Positions 30,783 through 40,536 of a stretch of DNA of 64,000 nucleotides are shown here, one piece after another. The notes under the pieces were generated by a model that was given only the letters and a program-made list of their open reading frames with translations, ran no database searches and was not told the DNA's origin. Origin of the DNA: Acinetobacter sp. ANC 3832 (GTDB lineage: Bacteria; Pseudomonadota; Gammaproteobacteria; Pseudomonadales; Moraxellaceae); contig NZ_NEGJ01000005.1 in assembly GCF_002135415.1 (NCBI RefSeq), forward strand, positions 1-64,000, given 5' to 3'. Every line of letters starts with the position of its first letter. The stretch's first letter is position 1. A program made the position numbers and the translations under genes.

Positions 30783-31606
30783 TGTCTGTAGAACTCTCTT
30801 TATTGGGTAAAGATACTCAGTATCCAACGACCTACCAACCTGAAATTCTGTTTCCAATTTCACGTGCTCAAGCACGTGAAAACTATGCTCATATTGAGGG
30901 CATATATAAGGGAAAGGATTGGTGGCATATTTTTGAAATTTCTTGGCTAAATGCTAAAGGTATTCCTCAAGTTGCCATTGGTCGCATGATCCTTCCTGCA
31001 TCATCGCCAAACCTTATTGAGTCAAAATCGCTGAAGTTATACTTTAATAGTATGAACTTCACTCAGTTTGACTCAAAAGAAGCATTTATTACGACAGTCG
31101 AGCAAGATTTATCTAAAGCTGCCGAAGCTGAAGTCAAACTAGACTTGTTTCAGGTCGATGATTTAGCCATCAGCCAACCTCAAGGCATTTGCATTGATGA
31201 TCAAGAACCGACCAATTTAGTCAATCATCCTGATGCATCATTATTAAGCTTAGATGAAAGTGTAGAGACTCAAGCTAAAAATATTGAAGTACAACTCTTT
31301 TCTCACTTGCTGAGAAGTAATTGTCCAGTGACTGGACAGCCAGATTGGGGCACAGTTTTTATTCGTTATCAGGGTAAAAAACCTTGTTATCGCAGTATTT
31401 TAGCTTATATTATCTCCTATCGTCAGCACAACGGTTTCCACGAACAATGTGTGGAGCAAATTTTTGCTGATATTTGGCAAATCTTAAAGCCAGAAAAGCT
31501 GATGGTATATGCAACTTATACACGTCGTGGAGGACTGGATATTAATCCTTGCCGTGTATCTGATGAATCATGGATGCCAAGCCCAATTCGATTGGCGCGA
31601 CAATAA
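30782..31606 (+). CDS. queF: QueF, preQ0 reductase (long form)
   Basis: A 274-residue enzyme of queuosine synthesis that reduces 7-cyano-7-deazaguanine to preQ1 with NADPH. The catalytic Cys lies in LLRSNCPVTGQPDWGTVFIRYQG and the C-terminal active half continues with AYIISYRQHNGFHEQCVEQIF. The two-domain length fits the bimodular, gamma-proteobacterial type. It modifies tRNA at GUN anticodons. It is in one transcript with the ABC exporter. Confidence 0.95.
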   Translation: MSVELSLLGKDTQYPTTYQPEILFPISRAQARENYAHIEGIYKGKDWWHIFEISWLNAKGIPQVAIGRMILPASSPNLIESKSLKLYFNSMNFTQFDSKEAFITTVEQDLSKAAEAEVKLDLFQVDDLAISQPQGICIDDQEPTNLVNHPDASLLSLDESVETQAKNIEVQLFSHLLRSNCPVTGQPDWGTVFIRYQGKKPCYRSILAYIISYRQHNGFHEQCVEQIFADIWQILKPEKLMVYATYTRRGGLDINPCRVSDESWMPSPIRLARQ

Positions 31607-31622
31607 CATTGAGGTTTTCAAC

Positions 31623-32273
31623 ATGCCTTTTTTTGGTTTTGTACCGTCTGAAAATTTATTGAAAAATATTCAGACTGGTATTGAGAAAAAAAATTCCAAC
31701 GAACCACTGTATCCTTTGCGAGATCAAACTGCCCTGCTCATTAATGAAGAAATTATTGATGCACTATTAACAGAGCTTGTTCGTCGCTTTCCTGCTAGTG
31801 ATAAACGTGATACTGCTGAAAAACTAGCAGGTTATGTAAAATCAACTGTGGCAGTATTGCTTAAACAATTACTCAGTAAAGCGGATAACGATGTTGTTCG
31901 CCAATCTATTGAGTTTTCTGAACGTAGCTTATTTAAAGACCCACAAGGACAATTCCGTGTTGGGACAGCATTAAATGCAAATTTAGTGACCAATTTAAAA
32001 AGTACTTTTGCTGAAATTCAAGCAGGGACTGATATTAATCGTGCAGGATTGTCTGAACTGTATAAACAGTTTGCAGACGCAACGATTACTCATTTCATGA
32101 AGGATTTTAACAAGACTTTAGATTTGGGGATGATTAAGCGTAAAGCATCAGATATCGCAGCGGCAGCAGTAGGTAAAGCAGTCCATATTGCGATTGATAA
32201 ACTGATCCCGAATTTAACCAAAGATGAATTGAAAGCGATGGCTGAATACCACGACAGCCTATTTTTCAATTGA
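31623..32273 (+). CDS. Hypothetical protein downstream of queF
   Basis: A 216-residue, helical, cytoplasmic protein (MPFFGFVPSENLLKNIQTGIEKK...) with a conserved-looking internal part (VRRFPASDKRDTAEKLAGYVKSTVAVLLKQLL). I do not know the family. GAGG lies 8 bases before ATG 31623, which follows queF by 16 bases, so it is probably co-transcribed. A strong terminator follows. Confidence 0.65.
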   Translation: MPFFGFVPSENLLKNIQTGIEKKNSNEPLYPLRDQTALLINEEIIDALLTELVRRFPASDKRDTAEKLAGYVKSTVAVLLKQLLSKADNDVVRQSIEFSERSLFKDPQGQFRVGTALNANLVTNLKSTFAEIQAGTDINRAGLSELYKQFADATITHFMKDFNKTLDLGMIKRKASDIAAAAVGKAVHIAIDKLIPNLTKDELKAMAEYHDSLFFN

Positions 32274-32290
32274 TCTAAAATATGTGATCG

Positions 32291-32317
32291 AAAACCTAGT
32301 CTAGACTAGGTTTTTTT
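32291..32317 (+). terminator. Terminator of the ABC-queF operon
   Basis: AAAACCTAGT and ACTAGGTTTT arms with a CTAG loop and a run of seven T. Confidence 0.88.
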
Positions 32318-32400
32318 ATTGCTAAATATTGATATACATTGCCTTAAATAAAGTTTGTGATAGCATTCGCAAAGCCCTTCAACAGTAATCAATAAGTCTA

Positions 32401-33543
32401 ATGGCACCAAGTTCACAATATAAATTTCTACGCCAAGCACCACGAGATGGATTAAGCACTGCCATGTTGCCCTCAAAGTGGCAACGTCTACATATAGACC
32501 CTTGGTTATGTTTATTTTTATTTCTAAATGCAATGCTGGGCTTGGTGGTCCTTTATAGCGCTTCTGCACAAGATGTCGGACTCGTTTCAAAACAAGCCAT
32601 GAGTTTTGGTATTGGCTGTTTTGTCATGTTCACCTTAGCGCAAATTCCACCCAAAGTTTATCAAGCCTTTTCGCCATACTTTTATAGCTTTGGAATCTTA
32701 TGCTTATTGGCGGTCATTGCCTTTGGTGAAATACGACTCGGTGCAAAACGTTGGATTGATATTCCTGGCTTCGGTAGTGTGCAGCCCAGTGAATTTATGA
32801 AAGTCGGAATGCCATTAATGATTGCATGGTTTTTATCACGCAATGCATTACCACCTAGTTTTAAAAACGTTTTGATTTCCTTGGTCTTAATTGGCGTCCC
32901 TTTTTTACTGATTGCAGAACAGCCCGACTTAGGTACATCTCTCCTCATTCTTGCCAGCGGTATTTTTGTACTGTTCTTAAGTGGCTTGTCTTGGAAAATG
33001 ATTATGGCAGCTTTCGCTGCTGCTGCTGTTGTGATTCCAATTGCTTGGGAATTTCTATTACATGACTATCAACGTCAACGTGTATTAACCCTATTAAATC
33101 CCGAAGCCGATGCTTTGGGGACAGGTTGGAATATTATTCAATCTAAAACTGCGATTGGTTCAGGTGGATTTGCTGGCAAAGGTTTCTTAGAAGGCACACA
33201 GTCCCATTTACACTTTTTACCAGAAGGTCATACTGACTTTATTATTGCCGCTTTCTCAGAAGAATTTGGTCTTATTGGCATCGTGATTCTTATAACTCTT
33301 TATTTTGCCATTATTTTTAGAACATTCCAAATCAGCTTACAGTGCTTCCATAACTATGGACGTTTGGTTGCAGGCGCTTTCGGAATGTCGTTTTTTGTTT
33401 ATGTATTTGTAAATGCAGGCATGGTCAGTGGTATTTTACCTGTAGTAGGTGTTCCTCTACCTTTTATGAGTTATGGAGGAACTGCAATTATTACTTTGAT
33501 GGCAACTTTTGGCATCGTGATGTCAATTCATACACATCGTTAA
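32401..33543 (+). CDS. rodA: RodA (MrdB), SEDS peptidoglycan polymerase
   Basis: A 380-residue multi-pass membrane protein of the SEDS family. Hallmarks: LYSASAQDVG, RWIDIPGFGSVQPSEFMKVGMPLMIAWFL, AEQPDLGTSLLILASGIFVLFLSG, LPEGHTDFIIAAFSEEFGLIG and VPLPFMSYGGTAIITLMATFGIVMSI. It polymerises lateral-wall glycan strands with PBP2. The gene is followed by mltB, a frequent partner in cell-wall clusters. Confidence 0.95.
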   Translation: MAPSSQYKFLRQAPRDGLSTAMLPSKWQRLHIDPWLCLFLFLNAMLGLVVLYSASAQDVGLVSKQAMSFGIGCFVMFTLAQIPPKVYQAFSPYFYSFGILCLLAVIAFGEIRLGAKRWIDIPGFGSVQPSEFMKVGMPLMIAWFLSRNALPPSFKNVLISLVLIGVPFLLIAEQPDLGTSLLILASGIFVLFLSGLSWKMIMAAFAAAAVVIPIAWEFLLHDYQRQRVLTLLNPEADALGTGWNIIQSKTAIGSGGFAGKGFLEGTQSHLHFLPEGHTDFIIAAFSEEFGLIGIVILITLYFAIIFRTFQISLQCFHNYGRLVAGAFGMSFFVYVFVNAGMVSGILPVVGVPLPFMSYGGTAIITLMATFGIVMSIHTHR

Positions 33544-33675
33544 TTTACACACATCGTTTTATACACATAAATATAGACCTCTTAAATAGCATCTCTTTAT
33601 TTGCCCTCATATGAGAAAAATAAAGAGATTATGCATCGCTATGTAAGATGTCTAATAATCAGGAATATATAACAC

Positions 33676-34677
33676 ATGTTAAAGTCTGGGCTTATTCAAA
33701 AAGTAAGAAATTTAACTTTTTGTGCAGCTGCATTTTCAGTTTCAAGTTTTTGTCAGGCAAATAGTTTTGCCAATGATCCTAATTATAACAACTTCAAAAT
33801 GAAGACCATGCAAACCTATGGTTTGAGCAGTGAACAAGTTGATTGGGCAATGAATGGTTCAAAAAACTTGCCAAGCATTATCAGCATTATGGAACGTCCA
33901 GGTGAAAGTAAGCCATGGTATTCCTATAAGTCGATGTTTGTAACTGAAGGAACCATCCAAAAAGGTGTACGTTTTAAAAACCAATATGCAGATGCTCTCA
34001 ATCGTGCTGAACAGCAATATGGTGTACCTCAGTCGATCATATTAGGGATCTTAGGCGTAGAAACGGGTTTTGGCTCAAATAAGGGCTCTTTTATCACTCG
34101 AGATGCGCTAGCGACGTTAGGGTTCGGTTACGAACGTCGTGCACAATATTTCCAAGATGAATTAGCGGCATTAATCGCATGGTCATATAAAGATGGTGTA
34201 CCGACCAATTCAATTGTAGGTTCATATGCAGGTGCCGTCGGTTACCCACAGTTCATGCCAAGTAATATTCCTAAATATGGTGTCGATTATGATGGTAATG
34301 GACATATTGATTTAAGAAATTCAGCAGTAGATGCCATTGGATCGATTGCTAACTATCTTGCACAGCATGGATGGCAACGCAATCAACCGATCGCTTTTCT
34401 TGCTCGATATAGTGGCAATAATCCTGATGCAATCATTGCAAAAGATTTAACGCAACCGACACCCTATGGTGTACTCAAATCACAAGGCATTTCGCCATTG
34501 AATCCTATTGTAAAAATTGATGACTTTGATTTGGTCAATGTTATTCAATTACAAGAAGATTATGGCCCTGCTTACTATATTACTTACCCTAATTTTCAAG
34601 TCATTACGACTTATAATAAAAGCCGAATGTACGCAACTGCGTTATGGCTTTTAGGTACGGAAATTGCGAGTCGATAA
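33676..34677 (+). CDS. mltB: Lytic murein transglycosylase B
   Basis: A 333-residue exported enzyme that cleaves glycan strands to form anhydromuropeptides. An N-terminal signal sequence (ending SFCQA near residue 28) is followed by the MltB fold: YGVPQSIILGILGVETGFGSNKGSF with the catalytic Glu, then GYPQFMPSNIPKYGVDYDGNGHIDLRNSAVDAIGSIANYL. No lipobox Cys is seen at the processing site, so it may be soluble. Confidence 0.92.
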   Translation: MLKSGLIQKVRNLTFCAAAFSVSSFCQANSFANDPNYNNFKMKTMQTYGLSSEQVDWAMNGSKNLPSIISIMERPGESKPWYSYKSMFVTEGTIQKGVRFKNQYADALNRAEQQYGVPQSIILGILGVETGFGSNKGSFITRDALATLGFGYERRAQYFQDELAALIAWSYKDGVPTNSIVGSYAGAVGYPQFMPSNIPKYGVDYDGNGHIDLRNSAVDAIGSIANYLAQHGWQRNQPIAFLARYSGNNPDAIIAKDLTQPTPYGVLKSQGISPLNPIVKIDDFDLVNVIQLQEDYGPAYYITYPNFQVITTYNKSRMYATALWLLGTEIASR

Positions 34678-34961
34678 GACTCCAATTTCTTTTTAAAACA
34701 ATAAATCAAGAAATATTTTTGAGATTCTGATCACAAAACACACTTTTTTTATATTATGTTACAATATTGATTATTTTTTAATCATATCTCGTAAGTTTTT
34801 GTCCTTTTTGTAACTGTTTATCAAATATTAGTAGACAGTTTTATTGCTGCATGAATATTATCCCCTACCGTTAAATGTGGTTGCACAAGTGAATTTACAG
34901 ACCTCTCAGGTTAATTTTCAGCGACTTAGAAAGTTAAATCGAGGTTCCAAGGAGTTAAACG

Positions 34962-35573
34962 ATGCATGCTTCGCTTAAATATATTACTGCCCTGACCATC
35001 GGTTTAGGTATGACTCAGCTTAATGCTGAAATGGTTCAGTCATCATACTTAAACAATGATTCAGACAGTTCAAGTCTCGCTTCTCGCGTGATTAGTAAAG
35101 ATTCAAACAATTTTAATGCTCACTTTTCAAATTTGAACAGTTTAGCAATCACTGAAAGTACAGGTGATAAAATTCGTCGCCAGACTATTGCAGCTAAAAT
35201 TGCAGTACCGGAAGATGAACCTTCAGTTATTGATAAATTGAATACTGTTGCTTCAAACACTGTTCGTAAATTCAGCCAGACTGGTGTTGCTTCATGGTAT
35301 GGTCGTCAATTCCACGGTCGTAAAACCGCAAGTGGCGATACATTCGATATGAATGAGCTTACAGCAGCGCACCGTAGCCTACCTTTGAACTGTTATATCC
35401 GTGTAACAAACAAAGATAATGGCAAAAGTGTAGTCGTAAAAGTTAACGATCGTGGTCCATTCCATGGCAACCGTGTTCTTGACTTATCTTACGGTGCTGC
35501 AAAACGCTTAGGTATGACCAGTTCAGGTACGGGTCGTGTAAGCATAGAACGAGTTGACGGACCTAACTCTTAA
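34962..35573 (+). CDS. rlpA: RlpA-family septal lytic transglycosylase
   Basis: A 203-residue exported protein with a double-psi barrel at residues about 105-200: GVASWYGRQFHGRKTASGDTFDMNELTAAHRSLPLNCYIRVTNKDNGKSVVVKVNDRGPFHGNRVLDLSYGAAKRLGM. It acts on denuded glycan strands near the septum. The N-terminal half is polar and unstructured; no SPOR domain is present, making it shorter than E. coli RlpA. A 284-base AT-rich leader separates it from mltB, and a terminator follows. Confidence 0.88.
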   Translation: MHASLKYITALTIGLGMTQLNAEMVQSSYLNNDSDSSSLASRVISKDSNNFNAHFSNLNSLAITESTGDKIRRQTIAAKIAVPEDEPSVIDKLNTVASNTVRKFSQTGVASWYGRQFHGRKTASGDTFDMNELTAAHRSLPLNCYIRVTNKDNGKSVVVKVNDRGPFHGNRVLDLSYGAAKRLGMTSSGTGRVSIERVDGPNS

Positions 35574-35602
35574 TCTCATTTCTAGCAACAACACTTAACG
35601 CT

Positions 35603-35630
35603 AAAAACCACTCAGCATGAGTGGTTTTTT
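35603..35630 (+). terminator. Terminator of rlpA
   Basis: AAAAACCACTCA and TGAGTGGTTTTT arms with a GCA loop and a T run. Confidence 0.85.
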
Positions 35631-35774
35631 ATTTGTTGATAAAACTATATCTACATTCTTTGTAAAAAATTTCTAAAAGTATATGATCATCAAATAGATG
35701 ATTCAATCTGACAGGATGTAGTTGAAATAAAACCAAATAATTTTCAAGATCAAAAACAAAAATTAGAGAACCAC

Positions 35775-36286
35775 ATGGAAGATCATGTTCAATCCGCAAA
35801 TGATAAAATTATGGATCATGCCAAATGAGCAGTATCTATCGGTTTTGTAGCCCAAGGTTTAGGTTATGCCACGGTCATGACTGCTCTACCCTCCATCAAA
35901 AGTAAATTCAAACTCTTAGATGATCAACTGTCTATTATTATTTTAGGGGGGATGTATTGCCTCTGTATTAGACTCATTACTTGCAGATCGGCTTGCTGTC
36001 AAATTTGGCTCGCGTCTTGCCATTATCATTGGTTTTATATTTGAAGCGATTGGAATGCTCAATGCGACGTTTAGTCATCATCTTTATATGATGGTTTTCA
36101 GCTTTATCATTTATGGAATTGGCTTAGGTTGCTTGGATGCTGCATTAAATATGCATGCGGTCATTATTGAGCAAAAGTTAGGTCGTAGCAGCCTTTCTTC
36201 GTGCACTAATCATGTCTGCTGCTATCGCCACAGCTTTCGGCGCAACAACTGCCTTATGTATTAGCTATCACCATACTAATCTCTAG
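35775..36286 (+). pseudogene. Decayed MFS transporter
   Basis: Fragments of one transporter are readable in different frames. The first frame, from ATG 35775, hits a TGA at 35826 after MDHAK and continues AVSIGFVAQGLGYATVMTALPSIKSKF. A shift near 35946-35955 at a G run is followed by ASVLDSLLADRLAVKFGSRLAIIIGF and GIGLGCLDAALNMHAVIIEQKLGRS. Another shift near 36186 precedes AAFLRALIMSAAIATAFGATTALCISYHHTNL. The first half of an MFS protein is therefore present with one stop, at least two shifts and loss of the second half. Sequence error could explain single events but not the missing half. Confidence 0.82.
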
Positions 36287-36541
36287 TTTATCTACACAAT
36301 GGTTATTTAAAGTAAAAACATCAACCATAATAAATAAGATTTTAATTGCACCAATACATCTGATATTTTTATACAAAACTTTACTTCTCACATGATTTTA
36401 AAGGCGATATTCTATTTAATTAATTCAATTTCATACTTAGATACATTGCATCAATATTCACAATCTTTTAATTGTTCTCTTCGAAAGAGAAGTTAAAAAG
36501 TTGTATGCAAGATGTCTATTTTTTCATTATTGGGGGTCATC

Positions 36542-38326
36542 ATGTCATTTACACAACCATCCAAAATATCAAAAATAGTTTTCCCTCTCATCCTTACACA
36601 ATTTTTCTTAGGATGTTCAAGCAATCCAACACAATCTAAAGATGTAACATCTGAGAATCTATCATCTCAAAATATATCATCTCAAAATTCATTGTTTATC
36701 TATGGTGGTCCAATTCTCACCATGCAAGGTGCATCGCCACATTATGTTGAAGCACTTGTGGTTGAAGATGGACGTATCAAATTTGCAGGTGATTTAAATC
36801 AAGCCGAAAAGTTAAAACAAAAAAATACCCTATCTGTCGACCTCAAAAACCAAACCATGCTCCCAGGTTTTATCGATGCGCATAGTCATCTCAACAGTGT
36901 TGGCTTACAACAAACTGTTGCTAACCTCTATCCAGAACCTGATGGTCATGTTTCTGACATTCCTTCGCTGATTCAAGCCGTGAAAGACTGGCAAGCTAAA
37001 AATCCTGAGTTTATAAAAGCCACATCTGGTTGGATTATTGGCAATGGTTATGATGATGCGCAACTGAATGAAAAAAGACATCCGACTGCAAATGAACTTG
37101 ATTTAATTTCAACAACCAATCCCATAATTATTCTGCATCAATCTGGTCACTTAGCAACGGTCAATCATAAAGCGCTTGAACTTTTAAATATTAATAAAAA
37201 TACACCAAATCCTGAAGGTGGCATTATTCGAAGAGTAAAAGGTTCACAAGAACCGAATGGAGTATTGGAAGAATCAGTGGTGTTTTCTGCAATGGGAGCC
37301 GCATTTAGTAAAGTTCCACCAGAAATTATGCAAAATATGGCGAAAACTGCACTGCAAACCTATGTTAAAAATGGTTATACCACCGTTCAAGAAGGTCGTG
37401 CAGACCATGGCACATCTGAATTATGGCGAAGTTTCGCTGCCATGAATCAGTTAAATATTGATGTGGTTGTTTATCCAGATGCCATGAATGAAAAAGACTA
37501 CATGCTTAAAAATGGTACAAGTCTCGAATATCAAAATCATTTCCGTATTGGCGGGGTAAAAATCAGCTTAGATGGTTCTCCACAAGGCAAAACCGCATGG
37601 TTGACCAAACCCTATCTTGTTCCACCTGAAGGTAAGGATAAAAACTATCGTGGTTATCCTGCATATTCACAACAAACTGTTCAAGATGCGATTAACTTAG
37701 CTTTTGAACATCATTGGCAAATTCTTGCACATGCCAATGGTGATGCAGCAATTGATCAATATCTTGATACCATCGCTGTAGCAACAAAAAAATATGGTCT
37801 CAAAGATCGTCGTAATGTCATCATCCATGCACAAACTATGCGTGAAGATCAACTTGATCGTGCGAAAGAATTAGGTCTTATCCCCTCTTTCTTCTCACTA
37901 CATACCTATTATTGGGGAGATTGGCATAAGCATGAAACTTTAGGACCTGAACGCGCAAATCGCATTTCCCCAACAGGATCGGCTTTACGCAGGGGTATGA
38001 TTTTCACAGAGCATCATGATGCGCCTGTTATTCCACCTCGTAACATGATGGTGATTGATGCAACAGTCAATCGTGTCACCCGTTCAGGTGAAGTTTTAGG
38101 CGAAGATCAGAAAGTTAGCCCTTATGTTGCACTCAAATCAGTCACAGACTGGGCGGCTTATCAATATTTTGAAGATAAAAACAAAGGAACACTTGAGGCA
38201 GGAAAGTTAGCAGATTTTGTGGTTTTAGATCATGATCCATTAAAAGTGCCGACAAATCAGCTAAAAAATATCAATATTGTTTCTGTCTATAAAGAAGGAA
38301 AATTGATTTATCAGGCGAATCCTTAA
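36542..38326 (+). CDS. YtcJ-like amidohydrolase lipoprotein
   Basis: A 594-residue amidohydrolase-3 family enzyme anchored as a lipoprotein (TQFFLGC, Cys about 24). Metal and catalytic motifs are visible: GFIDAHSHLNSVG, KISLDGSPQGKTAWLTKPY, ILAHANGDAAIDQYL, IIHAQTMREDQL and GRANRISPTGSALRRG-like loop followed by FTEHHDAPV. The C-terminal DFVVLDHDPL is typical. The natural substrate is unknown. GGGGG lies five bases before ATG 36542; an earlier ATG at 36512 lacks a site. The next gene begins directly after its stop, so the two are coupled. Confidence 0.87.
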   Translation: MSFTQPSKISKIVFPLILTQFFLGCSSNPTQSKDVTSENLSSQNISSQNSLFIYGGPILTMQGASPHYVEALVVEDGRIKFAGDLNQAEKLKQKNTLSVDLKNQTMLPGFIDAHSHLNSVGLQQTVANLYPEPDGHVSDIPSLIQAVKDWQAKNPEFIKATSGWIIGNGYDDAQLNEKRHPTANELDLISTTNPIIILHQSGHLATVNHKALELLNINKNTPNPEGGIIRRVKGSQEPNGVLEESVVFSAMGAAFSKVPPEIMQNMAKTALQTYVKNGYTTVQEGRADHGTSELWRSFAAMNQLNIDVVVYPDAMNEKDYMLKNGTSLEYQNHFRIGGVKISLDGSPQGKTAWLTKPYLVPPEGKDKNYRGYPAYSQQTVQDAINLAFEHHWQILAHANGDAAIDQYLDTIAVATKKYGLKDRRNVIIHAQTMREDQLDRAKELGLIPSFFSLHTYYWGDWHKHETLGPERANRISPTGSALRRGMIFTEHHDAPVIPPRNMMVIDATVNRVTRSGEVLGEDQKVSPYVALKSVTDWAAYQYFEDKNKGTLEAGKLADFVVLDHDPLKVPTNQLKNINIVSVYKEGKLIYQANP

Positions 38327-39094
38327 ATGGATTTTGGTCTAATCATCAGACAGACCAGTCTATTAATCATCGGTATGGGTACTTTAAGTACACATGCCGA
38401 GATTAAAAATTTTGAACCTTCATTTCCGAAATATGATCAAAATAGACAATATCATTCAGCATTTAAAGTTGAAAATATTGGGACTGCAAAACTCAATAAT
38501 ATTTCTATTCTTGCATTGGGTGTAGCTGTTGCAGACCCAACAGCAGATGATGACGAGTTTTATAAAAATTATTCGTCTTGCCAAAACCAGCAAAATTGTC
38601 AATTCAAGTTTAAGATCGAGCCTGCAATTGTCAAACAATTAAAAGCGATTTCACTCGCAGGATTTGGCACAATTTTAGTTCCTGCTGATTGGAAGATCAT
38701 GCAATCCGCCATGGGCGTCAATGGCACAGCATCCACACTGTTGATGAGCCCAAAACAAGATGAAGCCATGACTTTATATAACTCATCCGCTTGTTTAGGT
38801 TGTGGCTTACCTCCTGCCACACTCTATTTTCCAGAGTTGATAAAACAAAGTTTGGGCAATGATTATGGTGCTTATAAAGATCCAAATAAATTTTTAACTA
38901 TTGTAAAACCGAAAAAGAATATTGCTTATTTTAGCTATCAAATTCCAAACTATCCGAATAAAACACATGGTGTTGCAAGCTATACCGCGGGTGATTTCAA
39001 TTACAAGGAAATTAATCTGACCTTAAAGCCTGAACACAAGCAACTTGCCAAATACATTTTAAATTTTTATTTACTGACCAATCCAATTGAATAA
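38327..39094 (+). CDS. Exported four-cysteine protein, paralogue A
   Basis: A 255-residue secreted protein (hydrophobic start, cleavage near STHA). Four cysteines stand out: SSCQNQQNCQF (about residues 84-90) and SACLGCG (about 151-154), probably forming disulfides. It shares with the next gene the blocks PKYDQNRQ / PKFDHTQQ, LVPADWKIMQSAMGVNGTAS and IAYFSYQIPNYPNKTHGV, so the two arose by tandem duplication. I do not know the family. It starts one base after the amidohydrolase stop. Confidence 0.7.
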   Translation: MDFGLIIRQTSLLIIGMGTLSTHAEIKNFEPSFPKYDQNRQYHSAFKVENIGTAKLNNISILALGVAVADPTADDDEFYKNYSSCQNQQNCQFKFKIEPAIVKQLKAISLAGFGTILVPADWKIMQSAMGVNGTASTLLMSPKQDEAMTLYNSSACLGCGLPPATLYFPELIKQSLGNDYGAYKDPNKFLTIVKPKKNIAYFSYQIPNYPNKTHGVASYTAGDFNYKEINLTLKPEHKQLAKYILNFYLLTNPIE

Positions 39095-39097
39095 CAA

Positions 39098-39865
39098 ATG
39101 AATCCCACCATCATAAAAACAACTCTCTTGATGTCTATCCTACTTCCAAGCATGTGTTTTGCTAATGTTGAAACATTTAAACCTGAATTTCCTAAATTTG
39201 ATCACACTCAACAAAACACTCAAACAACAAAAGTTGAATACTTAGGCTTCGCTACATTAAATGCTCAAGTTAAAATACCCACCTATGTTGTTTCAATCGA
39301 TAACCCATTTAGTGGTGATGGTCTTTTTAACGATATTGCACCGTGTACTACAGCAAAAACTTGTCAATTTAACTTCAACTTGCCAAAAGCATATGAAACA
39401 CAATTCAAAATTTTATTACTCTCAGGCATCGGCCCTGTTTTGGTTCCTCAAGACTGGAACATCATTCGAAGCAGTATGGGGGCCTCAGGTGTTGCATCGG
39501 CACAACTTTTTAGCCCTGATCAGCAAGAGGTCATTACGATTGACAATACTGCTTCTTGCGCAGGATGTGGTATGCATCAAGCGACTTTGTATTTTCCTGA
39601 AATACTCAAAAAAAGTTTAAAATATGAATTCGGTGCTATTCAAGATAAAAATAAATTTCTAAACTTAGTAAAAGTGAATAAACATAAAGTCTATTTTAGC
39701 TATCAAATTCCACATTATCCGAATAAAACACATGGCATTGCCTACTATGCGGATGAAGATGATGGAAATGCTTATACCAACTTTCAAAAAATTGAAGTCT
39801 CTTTAAAACCTGAGCATAAAGAATTGACCCGTTACATTTTGAATTTTTATCAAAGCACTCATTAG
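39098..39865 (+). CDS. Exported four-cysteine protein, paralogue B
   Basis: A 255-residue secreted protein (signal ending MCFA). It has the same four cysteines as paralogue A (APCTTAKTCQF, ASCAGCG) and the same blocks (LVPQDWNIIRSSMGASGVAS, VYFSYQIPHYPNKTHGI, EHKELTRYILNFYQ). It is exactly the same length and separated by three bases. The copies have diverged substantially, so the duplication is not recent. Function unknown; possibly an envelope or adhesion role tied to the amidohydrolase. Confidence 0.7.
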   Translation: MNPTIIKTTLLMSILLPSMCFANVETFKPEFPKFDHTQQNTQTTKVEYLGFATLNAQVKIPTYVVSIDNPFSGDGLFNDIAPCTTAKTCQFNFNLPKAYETQFKILLLSGIGPVLVPQDWNIIRSSMGASGVASAQLFSPDQQEVITIDNTASCAGCGMHQATLYFPEILKKSLKYEFGAIQDKNKFLNLVKVNKHKVYFSYQIPHYPNKTHGIAYYADEDDGNAYTNFQKIEVSLKPEHKELTRYILNFYQSTH

Positions 39866-40039
39866 ATTTTCCAACAAACCTTCGTCATTTCTACTTAAAA
39901 GAAAAAATAAGGAGCGTGCAAAGCTTGGCGCAAAATATCTGTTCAACACAGCAGTCAGTTTTAATTTTGACCGCGTAAATTTTCTCAGTTATATTTCAAA
40001 ACATAATGAATAAAATAGCCAACCGCATGGAGAGCCAAA

Positions 40040-40486
40040 ATGAGAACAATCAGTGAATGGCTAGATGAATATAGTGAAAGCCATCAAAACCCAACCAATA
40101 AAGCAATCCATTGGGTCTGTGTACCCGCCATTCTTTTTTCAATCATTGGTATTTTGGCGCACTTTAATGCCATGCTAACTGCATTGCTGATTGTATTAAC
40201 CTTGGTTTTCTATGCCCGTTTAGACATTGTGCTTGCTGTTGCAATGGCTGCTCTACTATTTGTGATGGCTTGGTTAATCATCTTACTTCCAGTCGGCGTC
40301 GGCTTTTATATTGGTGTTTTTGTGGTGTCATGGATTGGACAATTCTATGGTCACAAAGTAGAAGGTAAAAAGCCTTCATTCTTTAAAGACCTCCAATTTC
40401 TCCTTATTGGCCCTGTATGGTGCATGAATGCCTATTTAGCTAAAATCCTACCTAAATGGAAAAGACGCCAACTAGTGGCTGTTTAA
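40040..40486 (+). CDS. DUF962 / Mpo1-like membrane protein
   Basis: A 148-residue protein with four membrane segments. The family features are SESHQNPTNKAIHWVCVPAIL at the start and GQFYGHKVEGKKPSFFKDLQFLLIGPVW near the end; the two His are potential iron ligands. Yeast Mpo1 of this family acts on 2-hydroxy fatty acids with iron. The bacterial role is unproven. It has its own ribosome site. Confidence 0.85.
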   Translation: MRTISEWLDEYSESHQNPTNKAIHWVCVPAILFSIIGILAHFNAMLTALLIVLTLVFYARLDIVLAVAMAALLFVMAWLIILLPVGVGFYIGVFVVSWIGQFYGHKVEGKKPSFFKDLQFLLIGPVWCMNAYLAKILPKWKRRQLVAV

Positions 40487-40536
40487 AGCTATTTTGAATA
40501 GGCTAAATATTTTTAGGATACTTAGCCTCATTTTAT

